Below, in pieces: positions 16,839 through 25,694 of a DNA stretch of 25,877 nucleotides. This stretch comes from an uncultured Campylobacter sp. (GTDB taxonomy: Bacteria; Campylobacterota; Campylobacteria; Campylobacterales; Campylobacteraceae), in the NCBI RefSeq assembly GCF_938045465.1, contig NZ_CALIBF010000003.1, forward strand, positions 1 through 25,877. The letters are read 5' to 3'. The position numbers and the translations under genes are program-made. A model generated the notes under the pieces. That model made no database searches and was not told the DNA's origin. It saw only the letters and a program-made list of their open reading frames with translations. Position 1 is the first letter of the stretch. Each line of letters begins with the position of its first letter.

Positions 16839-16844
16839 ATTATA
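16839..16844 (-). promoter_or_regulatory. Promoter of the immunity-type array (-10 box)
   Basis: Minus strand TTTTTATGTTATAATTG has a perfect TATAAT below a long T-rich stretch. Start of transcription is expected at about 16832. It is the only obvious strong promoter for the minus-strand genes down to 12378, which are closely packed. Confidence 0.65.
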
Positions 16845-16954
16845 ACATAAAAAGAAACAAAAATAATCAAAATTACTAAAAGCCATAGATATCGGTATTT
16901 AAAGGAAGTAAAAGAGATTTAAAAGAAGTGATTAAAGCTTTAAAATAGCTTAAA

Positions 16955-17030
<76 letters not shown>

Positions 17031-17165
17031 AATAAAGATTTTGTAATTTTACATTATTTTACTTACAAAATTTTTAAATTCAGGCGCTGTGACAAAATTT
17101 TCTTCGCAAAAGCCGCTATAAAATGAAATTTTAAGCTTGCATTGGGTAATATTTCATTTCTTTGC

Positions 17166-17240
17166 GCGGGAATAGCTCAGTGGTAGAGCGCAACCTTGCC
17201 ATGGTTGATGTCGCGAGTTCGACTCTCGTTTCCCGCTCCA
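17166..17240 (+). tRNA. tRNA-Gly (GCC)
   Basis: Acceptor GCGGGAA/TTCCCGC, anticodon GCC in CCTTGCCATGG, T-loop GTTCGACTC, CCA encoded. First of four plus-strand tRNAs. Confidence 0.95.
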
Positions 17241-17267
17241 TTTTACATTCTGTTTTGTATTAAACGT

Positions 17268-17354
17268 GCCCGGATGGCGGAATCGGTAGACGCAAGGGAC
17301 TTAAAATCCCTCGGAATTTTTTCCGTGCCGGTTCAAGTCCGGCTCCGGGCACCA
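17268..17354 (+). tRNA. tRNA-Leu (TAA)
   Basis: Acceptor GCCCGGA/TCCGGGC, anticodon TAA in ACTTAAAATCC, a long variable arm (class II), T-loop GTTCAAGTC, CCA encoded. Confidence 0.95.
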
Positions 17355-17370
17355 CCTAATAAGCCGGCGC

Positions 17371-17444
17371 GGCGACATAGCCAAGTGGTAAGGCATGAGC
17401 CTGCAAAGCTTTGATCCCCGGTTCGAATCCGGGTGTCGCCTCCA
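17371..17444 (+). tRNA. tRNA-Cys (GCA)
   Basis: Acceptor GGCGACA/TGTCGCC, anticodon GCA in CCTGCAAAG, T-loop GTTCGAATC, CCA encoded. Confidence 0.95.
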
Positions 17445-17464
17445 GATCCTAAAAAGGAGTTATT

Positions 17465-17620
17465 ATGAGATACATACTAGCGGCTCTTTTGGCATTGATG
17501 GTTTTTAGCGGGTGCTCTAATACTTGGCACGGCGTAAAAGAGGATTCGCACAACGCGGCTCAATGGACCAAAGAAAAGGTTCACAACGGCGCCGAGTGGG
17601 TCGGAGAAAAAACCGAATAA
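17465..17620 (+). CDS. Entericidin-like small lipoprotein
   Basis: 51 residues: signal peptide MRYILAALLALMVFSGC with lipobox FSGC and lipidated C17, then a short hydrophilic mature part of 35 residues with two similar stretches (WTKEKVHNGAEWVGEK). Size, lipobox and SNTWHGVKEDS after the cysteine match the EcnA/EcnB entericidin family, small membrane lipoproteins linked to stress-related lysis in enterobacteria. The role here is not known. AAGGAG lies 7 nt before the ATG. It sits between tRNA-Cys and tRNA-Ser and may be transcribed together with the tRNAs. Confidence 0.85.
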   Translation: MRYILAALLALMVFSGCSNTWHGVKEDSHNAAQWTKEKVHNGAEWVGEKTE

Positions 17621-17626
17621 ATTGCG

Positions 17627-17672
17627 CGCGCAGGTCTTGATCTGCGCGAACTTTCGGCGGGGTCTACCCGCC
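17627..17672 (+). terminator. Two hairpins between the lipoprotein gene and tRNA-Ser
   Basis: CGCGCAG (17627-17633) pairs with CTGCGCG (17642-17648), then GGCGGG (17656-17661) with CCCGCC (17667-17672). No T-run follows, so they may be processing signals rather than terminators. Confidence 0.4.
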
Positions 17673-17678
17673 CTTAAT

Positions 17679-17766
17679 CGGGAGATGGCTGAGCGGTCGA
17701 AAGCGGCGGTCTTGAAAACCGTTGAGGTGAAAGCCTCCTGGGGTTCGAATCCCTATCTCCCGGCCA
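17679..17766 (+). tRNA. tRNA-Ser (TGA)
   Basis: Acceptor CGGGAGA/TCTCCCG, anticodon TGA in CTTGAAA, long variable arm (GAGGTGAAAGCCTC), T-loop GTTCGAATC, CCA encoded. Confidence 0.93.
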
Positions 17767-18506
17767 TTTTAATCTAATCCGAAATTCCATTTTAACTTCA
17801 AAATTTCACATTTTATTTATACTAATTTTCATTTAATGCTCTTTAGGCTAAAATTTTATCCTGTAGCAAACGGCAGTTTAGGGCGGCGCGTTTATAATCG
17901 GAGCACCAAAACGTCATGCGGCGAAGAAGCCAAGATTGTGCGTCAATGGCTTGTTTGATTAATCCGTGCTAAAACAGTGCGTAACGAGAATAGGGCGATG
18001 TAAAATTTAAATGGTTTGTCTGTTTTGCAATAAAAGCGACTGTGAAAGATAATTGCAAAATTTAGCTATGGAATTTCAAAGTCTGGCAGCCCGCCGCGCG
18101 AGGCGCAAAATTTTAAAATTTACCGACTCGCGCTTTTTAAATTTAGACTGGGTGCAAGTAAATTTCAAAATTTATCTTGCGCGAGCGCGCCGCCGTACTG
18201 CCGTGCCGTCGCGCAGATAAATATCAATGCATTTGCCGATTTGGGCGATGCACAAAATGAGAGCAGCTGCTCGGTATGGGGCCAGAGCCGGTAAGCTTGC
18301 GAAGCGGACCGGGGTTGGCACAGCAAACAGGCGAGCAGCCAAGTTAAAAGTAAGCAAGCCTAAGAGATATCGCAGACTGACGGGTCGAAGCGAGCAAATC
18401 TAAAAAATAGCGCAGAATAGCGCAGGCGGGCAGCTTGATAAGGCGAAAGAGAAAAGTCTGCAAAAATATCTGCGAGCGAATTTTACTAGAAAATTGAAAG
18501 GCTTAA
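17767..18506. other. Gene-free stretch before the M16 protease (740 bp)
   Basis: No frame here has a ribosome binding site or recognisable content. It contains the palindrome AAAATTTTAAAATTT (18107-18121) and GC-rich, Ala/Arg-type frames on both strands. I find no RNA gene, integrase or repeat array. It could be decayed sequence. Confidence 0.5.
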
Positions 18507-21248
18507 ATGCGAAAAATTTTACTATTTTTACTGCTTTGTGCAGGGGCTTTTGCGCTTGAGTGGGACGAAGCCGTCCTGCGAGGATCGCTGCCAAACGGGC
18601 TTAAATACTATATTTTAGAAAATTCCGTGCCTAAAAATTCCGCCGTTTTCTATCTGATCGTGGATGCGGGCTCGATCGACGAGGACCCTAATGAGCGCGG
18701 GCTTGTGCACTTTATCGAGCATATGTCCTTTAACGGAAGTCGCGATTTTAGCAAAAACGAGCTTATCAAAAAGCTACAGAGCCTGGGCGTGAAATTCGGC
18801 GCCGACGTAAATGCGCAGACGGGCTACGACAGCACGATCTACACGCTTAACATTGCCGTTAGCGAAGAAAATTTAAAGGACGTTTTTAAAATTTTTGCTT
18901 CGATTGCGGACGGAGTGGAGTTTAATCCGCTAGAGCTCGTAAAAGAAAGAGGCGTCATAATCGAGGAGGTGCGTAGCCGCGATACGCCGATCGCGAGGCT
19001 TTACGAGCGGATGGATGAGGAGCTTTACGGCGGCAGCGCGTATTTTGATCGCGCGCCGATCGGCGATATGGCGGTCGTAAAATCCGTAAGCGCGCAGCGA
19101 ATCAAGGAGCTTTATCAAAAAATTTACCAGCCCAGGTCTATGAAATTTATAGCCGTGGGCGATTTTAAAAGGGATAAAATTTTAAAACTGCTAGAGCAAA
19201 ATTTTTCGCCTCTTAAAAATACAAACTCCTACGCCCGCCCGGATATGGGCATTCCGCCTAGACAGGGTTTGAAAATTTACAATTACGATACGAACGAAAC
19301 GTCGCTAAATTCCGTCAAAATTTCGTTTTGGGAGGAATTTGCGCCCCCAAGTAGCGAGGAGAATGCGAGAAAAATTTTAAAAAGCGAGCTTATCTCAAGC
19401 CTCATCTCTACGATTTATGAGAGGGCAAAAGCTAGCGAAGGCGCGCTGCTGCGAGTTAATTTTTCCAGGTCGAATTTACAGTTTCAAAAAACGATCTATA
19501 GCTTTGACGTCGCCGTTTTGGGCGGAGATTTTGACGGCGCGATCTCGCAGGCGCTCGGGCTAATCAAAGGCTTGCGAGATAGCGGCTTTGATGCGCGCGA
19601 TTTCGCCCTTGCGAAGGATGCTTTGATCAGCTCGCGGCACAGCGTCTTTGAGCGCAAAAAAAGCGCGAATTCCGCGTTTTTTGCAAGAGAGATTCTTCAT
19701 GCCGTAAAATCAGGAGCCATCCTGCCTAGCGCCGCAAAACAGCGGGATTTGGACATAAAGCTGCTGCGCGAGATCAGCCTAGAGGAGCTAAATTTAGAAT
19801 TTAGGCGCCTTACGGATCTAAGCGAGGTGCACGCAAGCGTCTTTAGCGGCTCCGGATATAATCTGGACGAGGCTAAATTTAAAAAGCTGCAAAGCGGCGC
19901 TAAGGCGATAAATACGCATGTCGCGCATAAAAAGCTGCCGGGTAGCTTGCTTTCTAAAAACCTGCCTGAGGGCAAAATTTTAAGCAAGAGCTTTGAGCCG
20001 CGATTTAAATTTTATACCTACCTGCTTGAAAATAACGCGACCGTGATCTTAAAGCCGCTTAAGACGCGCAAGGATTTCATCTCGTTTGCTGCGGTAAGCA
20101 GAGGCGGAATGTCCAATCTGGCGCATCCAGGGCTCGGCAGTTTTGCCGCAATGCTTGCAAACGAAAGCGGTGCGGGCGAGTTTAACAATTATGAAATTTC
20201 GCAAATTTTAAGCGGGCGGCAGGTGAATTACCGCAAAAATATCTCCGCATTCTCTCACGGATTTTACGGAAGCTGCGGCTCGCAGGATCTAAAATGGCTG
20301 CTGGAAGCGATAAACTTAGAGCTTAGCTCTCCGCGCACGGACGAGAAAGCGCTGCAAAATTTAAAGATAAAATCGCTCGACGAGCTTGCGCGAAACGAGA
20401 AGCTGCCCGGGTATAAATTTAGCAGGGAATTTAGCGAGTTTTTTTACGGCGGCAATGAGCGAATGCGCCCTCTAAGCGCCGCGCAGATCAAAGCGCTTAA
20501 CGCAGATGAGCTAAAAAAGATCGTCTATGATAAATTTAGCAACGCCGCATCCTACACCTTCGTACTTAGCGGCGATTTTGAGTTAAAAGACGCCGAAGCC
20601 CTCATAAAAAAGTATCTGGCGAACCTGCCCGCTCGCGGCGAACGCGAGGATTTTAAAGACGACGGAATTCGCAGCTTAAGCGGACGGCACGTTTTTATGC
20701 GCAACTATCAAAACTCCCCTAGAAGCGACGTCGCGCTTACCGCGATAAACAGATCCGCTCCGCACTCGCTTGAAAATGCAATTAAAATTTCAGCCCTAGC
20801 TTCGGTGCTTCAGGAGGCCCTTAGAGAGCGTATCAGAGAGGATGAGGGGCGCACTTACGGCTTTTCGGTCGCTTCGAGCCTAAGCCGCATCCCGTACGAG
20901 CACTCTAGCCTTCATATTTCGTTTTCCTGCGCGCCGCAAAATACGGATCAAATTTTATCCGCAATCAGGGAAATTTTTGCAGAGATCGCAGGCGGCGGAT
21001 CGGACGTAGCGCGACATCTTGAAAATTTTAAAAAATCTCAGATCATCACGGCTCGTACCGCTCGCGAAAGCCCCGAGTTTTGGAATGACGCGCTCGTAAA
21101 ATACGCGCTTTGGGATGAGGAGATCGCCGATTTTAAGACCTTTGAAACGATCGTAAATTCCATCTCGCCGAAGGATATCGCGGAGGCGGCGCAGACATAT
21201 ATTTTTGACACCGATGAAACCGTGAGGATAAATGCGCCGAAATTTTAG
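18507..21248 (+). CDS. M16 family zinc protease, PqqL-like
   Basis: 913 residues. Signal peptide MRKILLFLLLCAGAFA (about 1-16), so periplasmic. The N-terminal half carries the inverted zinc motif HFIEH (H68, E71, H72) with the third ligand E154 and the accessory E147 in ERGVIIEEVR, so it should be active. A second, inactive-looking half (from about 480) completes the four-domain M16 fold. The length fits PqqL, the periplasmic relative that in E. coli degrades material imported with iron piracy; here function is inferred only. AAAGG lies 6 nt before the ATG. The next gene encodes a TonB-dependent receptor, matching the known link of M16 proteases with such receptors. Confidence 0.92.
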   Translation: MRKILLFLLLCAGAFALEWDEAVLRGSLPNGLKYYILENSVPKNSAVFYLIVDAGSIDEDPNERGLVHFIEHMSFNGSRDFSKNELIKKLQSLGVKFGADVNAQTGYDSTIYTLNIAVSEENLKDVFKIFASIADGVEFNPLELVKERGVIIEEVRSRDTPIARLYERMDEELYGGSAYFDRAPIGDMAVVKSVSAQRIKELYQKIYQPRSMKFIAVGDFKRDKILKLLEQNFSPLKNTNSYARPDMGIPPRQGLKIYNYDTNETSLNSVKISFWEEFAPPSSEENARKILKSELISSLISTIYERAKASEGALLRVNFSRSNLQFQKTIYSFDVAVLGGDFDGAISQALGLIKGLRDSGFDARDFALAKDALISSRHSVFERKKSANSAFFAREILHAVKSGAILPSAAKQRDLDIKLLREISLEELNLEFRRLTDLSEVHASVFSGSGYNLDEAKFKKLQSGAKAINTHVAHKKLPGSLLSKNLPEGKILSKSFEPRFKFYTYLLENNATVILKPLKTRKDFISFAAVSRGGMSNLAHPGLGSFAAMLANESGAGEFNNYEISQILSGRQVNYRKNISAFSHGFYGSCGSQDLKWLLEAINLELSSPRTDEKALQNLKIKSLDELARNEKLPGYKFSREFSEFFYGGNERMRPLSAAQIKALNADELKKIVYDKFSNAASYTFVLSGDFELKDAEALIKKYLANLPARGEREDFKDDGIRSLSGRHVFMRNYQNSPRSDVALTAINRSAPHSLENAIKISALASVLQEALRERIREDEGRTYGFSVASSLSRIPYEHSSLHISFSCAPQNTDQILSAIREIFAEIAGGGSDVARHLENFKKSQIITARTARESPEFWNDALVKYALWDEEIADFKTFETIVNSISPKDIAEAAQTYIFDTDETVRINAPKF

Positions 21249-21303
21249 CAGGCTGGACGCATCTAAATTTTGCTCGTTAAATTTATTTGGCGCGTTTAAA
21301 TTA

Positions 21304-21334
21304 ACGGCGCTTGCACGGCAAATTTCAGCGCCGT
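21304..21334 (+). terminator. Hairpin after the M16 protease gene
   Basis: ACGGCGCT (21304-21311) pairs with AGCGCCGT (21327-21334) over a 15-nt loop; no T-run. Confidence 0.35.
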
Positions 21335-21488
21335 AAATTTACGTGCTTTAAAAATATACCCAAGAATAAAACTCAATTAAACCCATCTGTGCCGTGCATA
21401 GATTTTAGATAAATTTTATTGTAGAATGAAATTACTTTACTGATATATCGCTATTTTGTTACATTTTTTCTATTGATTGCATAAGTCG

Positions 21489-21502
21489 TATAATTGTTAT
21501 CA
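21489..21502 (+). promoter_or_regulatory. Promoter with Fur-box-like sequence before the TonB receptor
   Basis: TATAAT (21489-21494) within GTATAATTGTTATCAC, a partial inverted repeat similar to the Fur operator (GATAAT-ATTATC type). The start of transcription would be about 77 nt before the ATG. The promoter part is good; Fur binding is inferred. Repression by iron would suit the gene. Confidence 0.5.
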
Positions 21503-21577
21503 CTTTTATTGAAATTTAAAATATTATTGGCTAAATTTTCTCAGTCTTAATTTTTATTTTCAAAAAAAGGAGAAAAA

Positions 21578-24304
21578 ATGATTGTCGGTTTTTGGGCCTG
21601 TAAGCCATGTAAAAGCGGCGCAGGCCGCAATTATTCCGCTTCCGTAAAAGGCGAGAAATCCACTCAAAATCGCTGCGGGGAGGGGCTTGCACGCTCCTTA
21701 ATAGTCGCGGCGTGCCTTTGCAGTCTAAGCATCGCGCAGGATTCGTCTGAAAATAACGCAACAAGAAGCGTTTCTACCAAAGAAAACCCAGGCGCGCAGA
21801 GCTCCGCTGCGGCGATAAATAGTTATAAATTTCCCGAAATAGTCGTCGTCGGCAACATCGACTCGAGCCTGACGAGCGTCGGCGATAGCTACGGCGGTAC
21901 GCAAAAGATAAGCAGGACGATGATCGAGTCGATGCCTAGCGGCAACGGCGACTTCGTGCAGCTTTTGCGCACCAATCCAAACGTGCAATTCAGCTCCACG
22001 AACCGCCAGAGCACGACGCTCGGCGAGATCAGCCCCGCAAACATAAGCATCAACGGCGCGAAGTATTGGCAAAATAACTTTATGCTCGACGGCGCGAATA
22101 TGAATAATGATCTCGATCCCGCTAGAAATCCCGGCGGCAATCCTACGCGCTTCTCGGCGTTTGATACGATGAATTCCGTCTCGCAAGGTATGGCGATCGA
22201 TAGCGATTTTTTACGAAGCGTAGAGGTGCACGATAGCGGCGTCTCGGCAAAATACGGCGGATTTACCGGCGGCGTAGTGGAGGCTAAGACGCGAGATCCG
22301 CGCGCGGGCTTTCACGGCAAGTTTTCGATGCAGCACACCGAGGATAGCTGGACTAGATACCATATCTACGGCGATGAACAGAGCTTTGAAAACTCCGCTA
22401 CGCCGCTAAATCAGCCGAGATTTGATAAGTGGATCACGAGATTAAATTTAGAGGGCACCGTTACCGAAGATCTGGGCTTGATGTTCGGCTACACCAACAC
22501 TAGAAGTAAAATTCCGCTCAAGGCCTATGACAGAAGATACAACGCCGATACGACCATCACCGAGCGAGTTCAGAGGCGAAATATTGACAACTACTTTCTA
22601 AAAGCGCTTTGGTATGCAAGTGACCGCCTAACTATAACGCCTAGCGTAACTTACGCGCCCGAGCGAAACAAGATGTTTAACGACCACGTCAAAGACTCCT
22701 ACGCCGATATGAAATCGGGCGGTTTAAATTTAGCGCTTAAAACCGACTACGATGGCGATTTTGCTAGATTTAATCAAATTTTATCCTACAGCAAGCTGGA
22801 GAGTTCGCGTGATGCCGAGAATGAATATTACAGGGCTTGGCAATACTCAAACGTAAAGAATTGGGGCAGTAAAATTTTATCTGCCGCAGCGATAGAGGGT
22901 GGCTTTGGGGATCTCGATCAGACTCAAAAGAGCCTTTCATACAACGCGGATCTGGAGTTTAACGAATTTGATCTCGGCGGCAGCAAGCATAGATTTATCA
23001 CAGGCTTTGAGTTTAAAAAGCAAGAGGCTAAATTTAACGTAAAAAAAGAGTTTATGACCGCTGGCGGAATAGCACCGCTACCTGCGGGTGTAAATGCTTG
23101 CGATCCGAATGACGAGCTCTGCTCGATAGACGATTCTTTTGCGAGGCGTGGTAGAATCGGCCAGTTTTTTACGCGAAAAAGCTATTACAAGGGCAATACT
23201 AAGGTAGATATGAAGAGCTTGGCGGTTTATCTGGAGGATGAGATAAAAATCGGTGATCTTACTTTGCGACCGGGCGTAAGACTAAATAGGGATGATTATA
23301 TGAAGCAAACGACTGCGGCGCCGAGATTTAACAGCTACTACGATATTTTCGGCGACGGCGATTCGATTCTTAGCTTCGGTGCAAACCGCTACTACGGACG
23401 CAATCTCTTTACCTACAAATTAAGAGAGGGGCGAGAGGGGCTCGCCACTACCTACACGCGCCCGCGCAATGCCTATACGCAAAACTGGACGCAACTGCCA
23501 AAAGACCCGTCTCTAACTAAATTTAACGAGCTAAAGGTACCTTATGAGGATGAGCTGGTATTTGGGGCAAAGCAAAAGCTTGGGAATTTTGAGTTTTTCG
23601 GCAAATATGTAAGCCGCAAGGGCAGGGATCAGATCATCAAATCTACGCGAAGAGATCTAGGTCTAGCGCCGAATCCGAACTACCAAAACAACTATCAAAC
23701 CTTTACTAATGACGGCAGAAGCGAAAATAAAATTTTAACCTTCGGCGTTAAAACGATCGATGATTATGAGGCCTTCGGTACGCTAAATGGCTTTGAGCTA
23801 GGCTTTGAACACATCAAGATGAAAACGAACAACACCCTTTACGACATATCGCTTGATAGAGAAACGCTTGAAGATGAAAAGATCGTCGAATATGACAGCA
23901 GGCTGATGAGGCTATCGGAGCTGCCGGCGCAGGACTACGCTAGGCCTTGGACGGCGAGCCTAAATATCATCACGAAAATTCCAAGCTACGGCATCAGCGT
24001 AAATAACTTCCTCTCGTTTAAAGGCTCGCAAGAAGCGATCGCTCGCACGGGCAGGACGCCTGCGGGCAAGTATCCTGCCAGATATGACAAATACGAAAAG
24101 GTAAATCTCGGCAAAAGCTACAGCTGGGATGCGCGCATCGGATACGCCAAAAAGATGGCGGGCGAGGTGGAATTTTTTACGAATTTAGACATCTACAACG
24201 TCCTAAATAAGCGCAACAAAGCAAGGCTTAGCAGCGATACCTCGCTCGATCTGGTCTATGAGGCGGGCAGGCAGTTTTGGCTGGAAGCGGGCATTCGGTG
24301 GTAG
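21578..24304 (+). CDS. TonB-dependent outer-membrane receptor
   Basis: 908 residues. TonB box-like PEIVVVG at 86-92, then a plug domain (about 95-235; QLLRTNPNVQFSSTNRQS, NFMLDGANMNND, KYGGFTGGVVEAKTRDP), then a 22-strand-type barrel ending in a C-terminal Trp (W908) as usual for outer-membrane insertion. A Cys pair occurs in an extracellular-loop-like stretch (NACDPNDELCSIDD). Probable uptake of an iron chelate or other scarce ligand; the substrate cannot be told. The start has a strong AAGGAG 6 nt upstream, yet leaves 38 polar residues, with C8, C11 and C33, before the hydrophobic core SLIVAACLCSLSIA (likely cleavage after A53). Confidence 0.93.
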   Translation: MIVGFWACKPCKSGAGRNYSASVKGEKSTQNRCGEGLARSLIVAACLCSLSIAQDSSENNATRSVSTKENPGAQSSAAAINSYKFPEIVVVGNIDSSLTSVGDSYGGTQKISRTMIESMPSGNGDFVQLLRTNPNVQFSSTNRQSTTLGEISPANISINGAKYWQNNFMLDGANMNNDLDPARNPGGNPTRFSAFDTMNSVSQGMAIDSDFLRSVEVHDSGVSAKYGGFTGGVVEAKTRDPRAGFHGKFSMQHTEDSWTRYHIYGDEQSFENSATPLNQPRFDKWITRLNLEGTVTEDLGLMFGYTNTRSKIPLKAYDRRYNADTTITERVQRRNIDNYFLKALWYASDRLTITPSVTYAPERNKMFNDHVKDSYADMKSGGLNLALKTDYDGDFARFNQILSYSKLESSRDAENEYYRAWQYSNVKNWGSKILSAAAIEGGFGDLDQTQKSLSYNADLEFNEFDLGGSKHRFITGFEFKKQEAKFNVKKEFMTAGGIAPLPAGVNACDPNDELCSIDDSFARRGRIGQFFTRKSYYKGNTKVDMKSLAVYLEDEIKIGDLTLRPGVRLNRDDYMKQTTAAPRFNSYYDIFGDGDSILSFGANRYYGRNLFTYKLREGREGLATTYTRPRNAYTQNWTQLPKDPSLTKFNELKVPYEDELVFGAKQKLGNFEFFGKYVSRKGRDQIIKSTRRDLGLAPNPNYQNNYQTFTNDGRSENKILTFGVKTIDDYEAFGTLNGFELGFEHIKMKTNNTLYDISLDRETLEDEKIVEYDSRLMRLSELPAQDYARPWTASLNIITKIPSYGISVNNFLSFKGSQEAIARTGRTPAGKYPARYDKYEKVNLGKSYSWDARIGYAKKMAGEVEFFTNLDIYNVLNKRNKARLSSDTSLDLVYEAGRQFWLEAGIRW

Positions 24305-24318
24305 CATAAGCTAAATTT

Positions 24319-24347
24319 GCGGAGCTTTTAAAATTTCACGGCTCCGC
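24319..24347 (+). terminator. Hairpin after the TonB receptor gene
   Basis: GCGGAGC (24319-24325) pairs with GCTCCGC (24341-24347) around an AT-rich loop containing TTTTAAAATTT; no T-run. Confidence 0.4.
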
Positions 24348-24543
24348 AAAATTTCGTGAAATTTTTTAAAATTTAGGGCATTTTGCGAAATTTCAAATTT
24401 CACGCCATGCTCCTTAAAATTTCGTACCGCGCTGTAAAATTTTTAGCGTGCGCATCGTATGATTTAACGTGCACGCCGTAAAATTTTAACGTATGCGAAA
24501 TTATAAAATTTACGCACAAATTTAACTTGCAACTAATTTAAGG

Positions 24544-24560
24544 AGCCGAAACGGCTTTTT
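24544..24560 (+). terminator. Short terminator-like hairpin
   Basis: AGCCG-AAA-CGGCT followed by TTTT. A weak intrinsic terminator on the plus strand, 240 nt after the receptor gene. The 290-bp gap between the convergent genes holds no gene. Confidence 0.45.
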
Positions 24561-24594
24561 AAATTTTAACGCCGATATCGCTTAATAGGCTCTT

Positions 24595-25083
24595 TCATTG
24601 AAATATCACAAACTGCTTTTGAAATTTTGACGGGCTGATCTGCCGCTCTTTCAGCATGTAGCGGCAAACTCTTTCAAAATCCGTTTCGCTCATCATAAAA
24701 CTGATAAATTCGCCCTTGCCGTCGTAGATGATCAAAGTATCGATCGCACGGAAGCTAAATTTCCCCTCCGTGATCTTTGAAAAAATCAGTTTGGCGATGA
24801 AAAACGGCAAAACCAATGCCGCCGCGCTCATCATAAAAATTATAAATCCTCTAAAGCTTTGTAAAAATCCGGCAAACGCAACGCTTATCGCGATGAACGA
24901 AAACACAATGTCTGCGGAATTTCTAGCCGGCACGATATGTCCGAATAGCGGCGTGGCGGTGAGCTTTATGAGCGATATCTCATCAAATTTTATAGATTTC
25001 GTGATTTTGCCTTTATTGACGTAGTTGATGCTCCTATTCGTCAAATGAACAAAGCGCGTATGGGCGCTGTTGAGATAGGACAC
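24595..25083 (-). CDS. Membrane protein, C-terminal part of a gene split at an A8 tract
   Basis: 162 residues from a GTG at 25083 with no good ribosome binding site. Two hydrophobic segments (about 58-76 and 81-102) lie between polar parts: FVHLTNRSINYVNKGK at the start and DTLIIYDGKGEFISFMMSE at the end, a layout seen in small membrane proteins with PH-like domains. The frame continues upstream of the GTG as VAFAVVSYLN and meets the other ORF at the homopolymer. I read it as the second part of one gene of about 243 residues. Confidence 0.6.
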   Translation of the reverse strand: MSYLNSAHTRFVHLTNRSINYVNKGKITKSIKFDEISLIKLTATPLFGHIVPARNSADIVFSFIAISVAFAGFLQSFRGFIIFMMSAAALVLPFFIAKLIFSKITEGKFSFRAIDTLIIYDGKGEFISFMMSETDFERVCRYMLKERQISPSKFQKQFVIFQ

Positions 25084-25327
25084 GACGGCGAATGCTACGG
25101 AAAAAAAACGGCGTATAGTATGGAAAAATATCCCCTATATACAGAAACACCGGTACCGCCAAGGGAGCGAAGAATAGATTATAAATAAAGAATACTATTA
25201 TGTTGTAGTCTTTTACGACGAGGGGGTTATTATCAAATTTCGGCGGATTTCGGCGCTCGGCACTTTGTTTGGACTGCGGCGGCTGCAGCTTTTGCGATTT
25301 TTGCAGCTCGTCTTTTAAATTTCGCAT
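25034..25327 (-). CDS. Membrane protein, N-terminal part of the same split gene
   Basis: 97 residues from an ATG with AGGGAG 10 nt upstream. A Lys/Gln-rich start is followed by hydrophobic segments (YNIIVFFIYNLFFAPLAVPV and IGDIFPYYTPFFF). After the T8 run the frame turns into Arg-rich nonsense (RSIRRRVLSQQRP) and stops. With T7, it would read on into the ORF ending at 24595. The true protein is probably the fusion. Confidence 0.55.
   Translation of the reverse strand: MRNLKDELQKSQKLQPPQSKQSAERRNPPKFDNNPLVVKDYNIIVFFIYNLFFAPLAVPVFLYIGDIFPYYTPFFFRSIRRRVLSQQRPYALCSFDE
25101..25108 (-). repeat. A8/T8 homopolymer at the frame break
   Basis: Eight A on the plus strand (T8 in the coding strand). 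Length 7 would place both halves in one frame, so this tract decides expression of the full membrane protein. Confidence 0.7.
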
Positions 25328-25633
25328 TAAATTTGTTCTCCCTTTAAATTCGTCGCTAGCGGCTCAGGCATTTTTGTGGCACTAAATTACCGACCTCGTC
25401 GCACGCCTTAGCAATGCAATCCCAAGCAGAGCCTGTTTGCGTCCTTTCAAAATTTTATTTAGTTCAAATTTATCAGTACCGTGTACGCTTGCCGCACCGC
25501 CGCATGAAATTTCGAGGCCTCATGGCTCGAAATCAAAACAGTAAAACTCATCCGCCTCGCTCCAAAGCTCCTCTAGCGAGCGCCCGCCTCTTTTTCATAT
25601 TCTTTAAAATAAGCGGGCAATCAAAATAGATGA
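25328..25633. other. Stretch without a convincing gene (306 bp)
   Basis: An open frame at 25414-25629 on plus has no ribosome binding site and no motif. I see no RNA gene or terminator. Confidence 0.5.
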
Positions 25634-25693
25634 TTATCGCATACTCTCTGCTACGCAGACGTAGGCTTGGTCATCCATCCTATAATAATTCAT
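25634..25693 (-). CDS. 19-residue ORF after the partial gene
   Basis: ATG one nt after the stop of the preceding partial gene, 19 codons (MNYYRMDDQAYVCVAESMR). It may be a coupled small ORF or the start of a truncated gene. Very weak. Confidence 0.2.
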   Translation of the reverse strand: MNYYRMDDQAYVCVAESMR

Positions 25694-25694
25694 T

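Noticed and set aside
16770..16886. N-terminal extension of the first array ORF, hydrophobic and Cys-rich
   Set aside because: It crosses the TATAAT box at 16839-16844 and lacks a ribosome binding site; most likely untranslated.
17196..17414. 72-codon plus-strand open frame
   Set aside because: It runs through tRNA-Gly, tRNA-Leu and tRNA-Cys and is not a protein gene.
18172..18357. Minus-strand frame in the gap before the M16 protease
   Set aside because: No start signal, no recognisable content, opposite orientation to neighbours.
25414..25629. 71-codon plus-strand open frame near the right end
   Set aside because: No ribosome binding site, no motif, low-complexity mixture of Arg and Ser.
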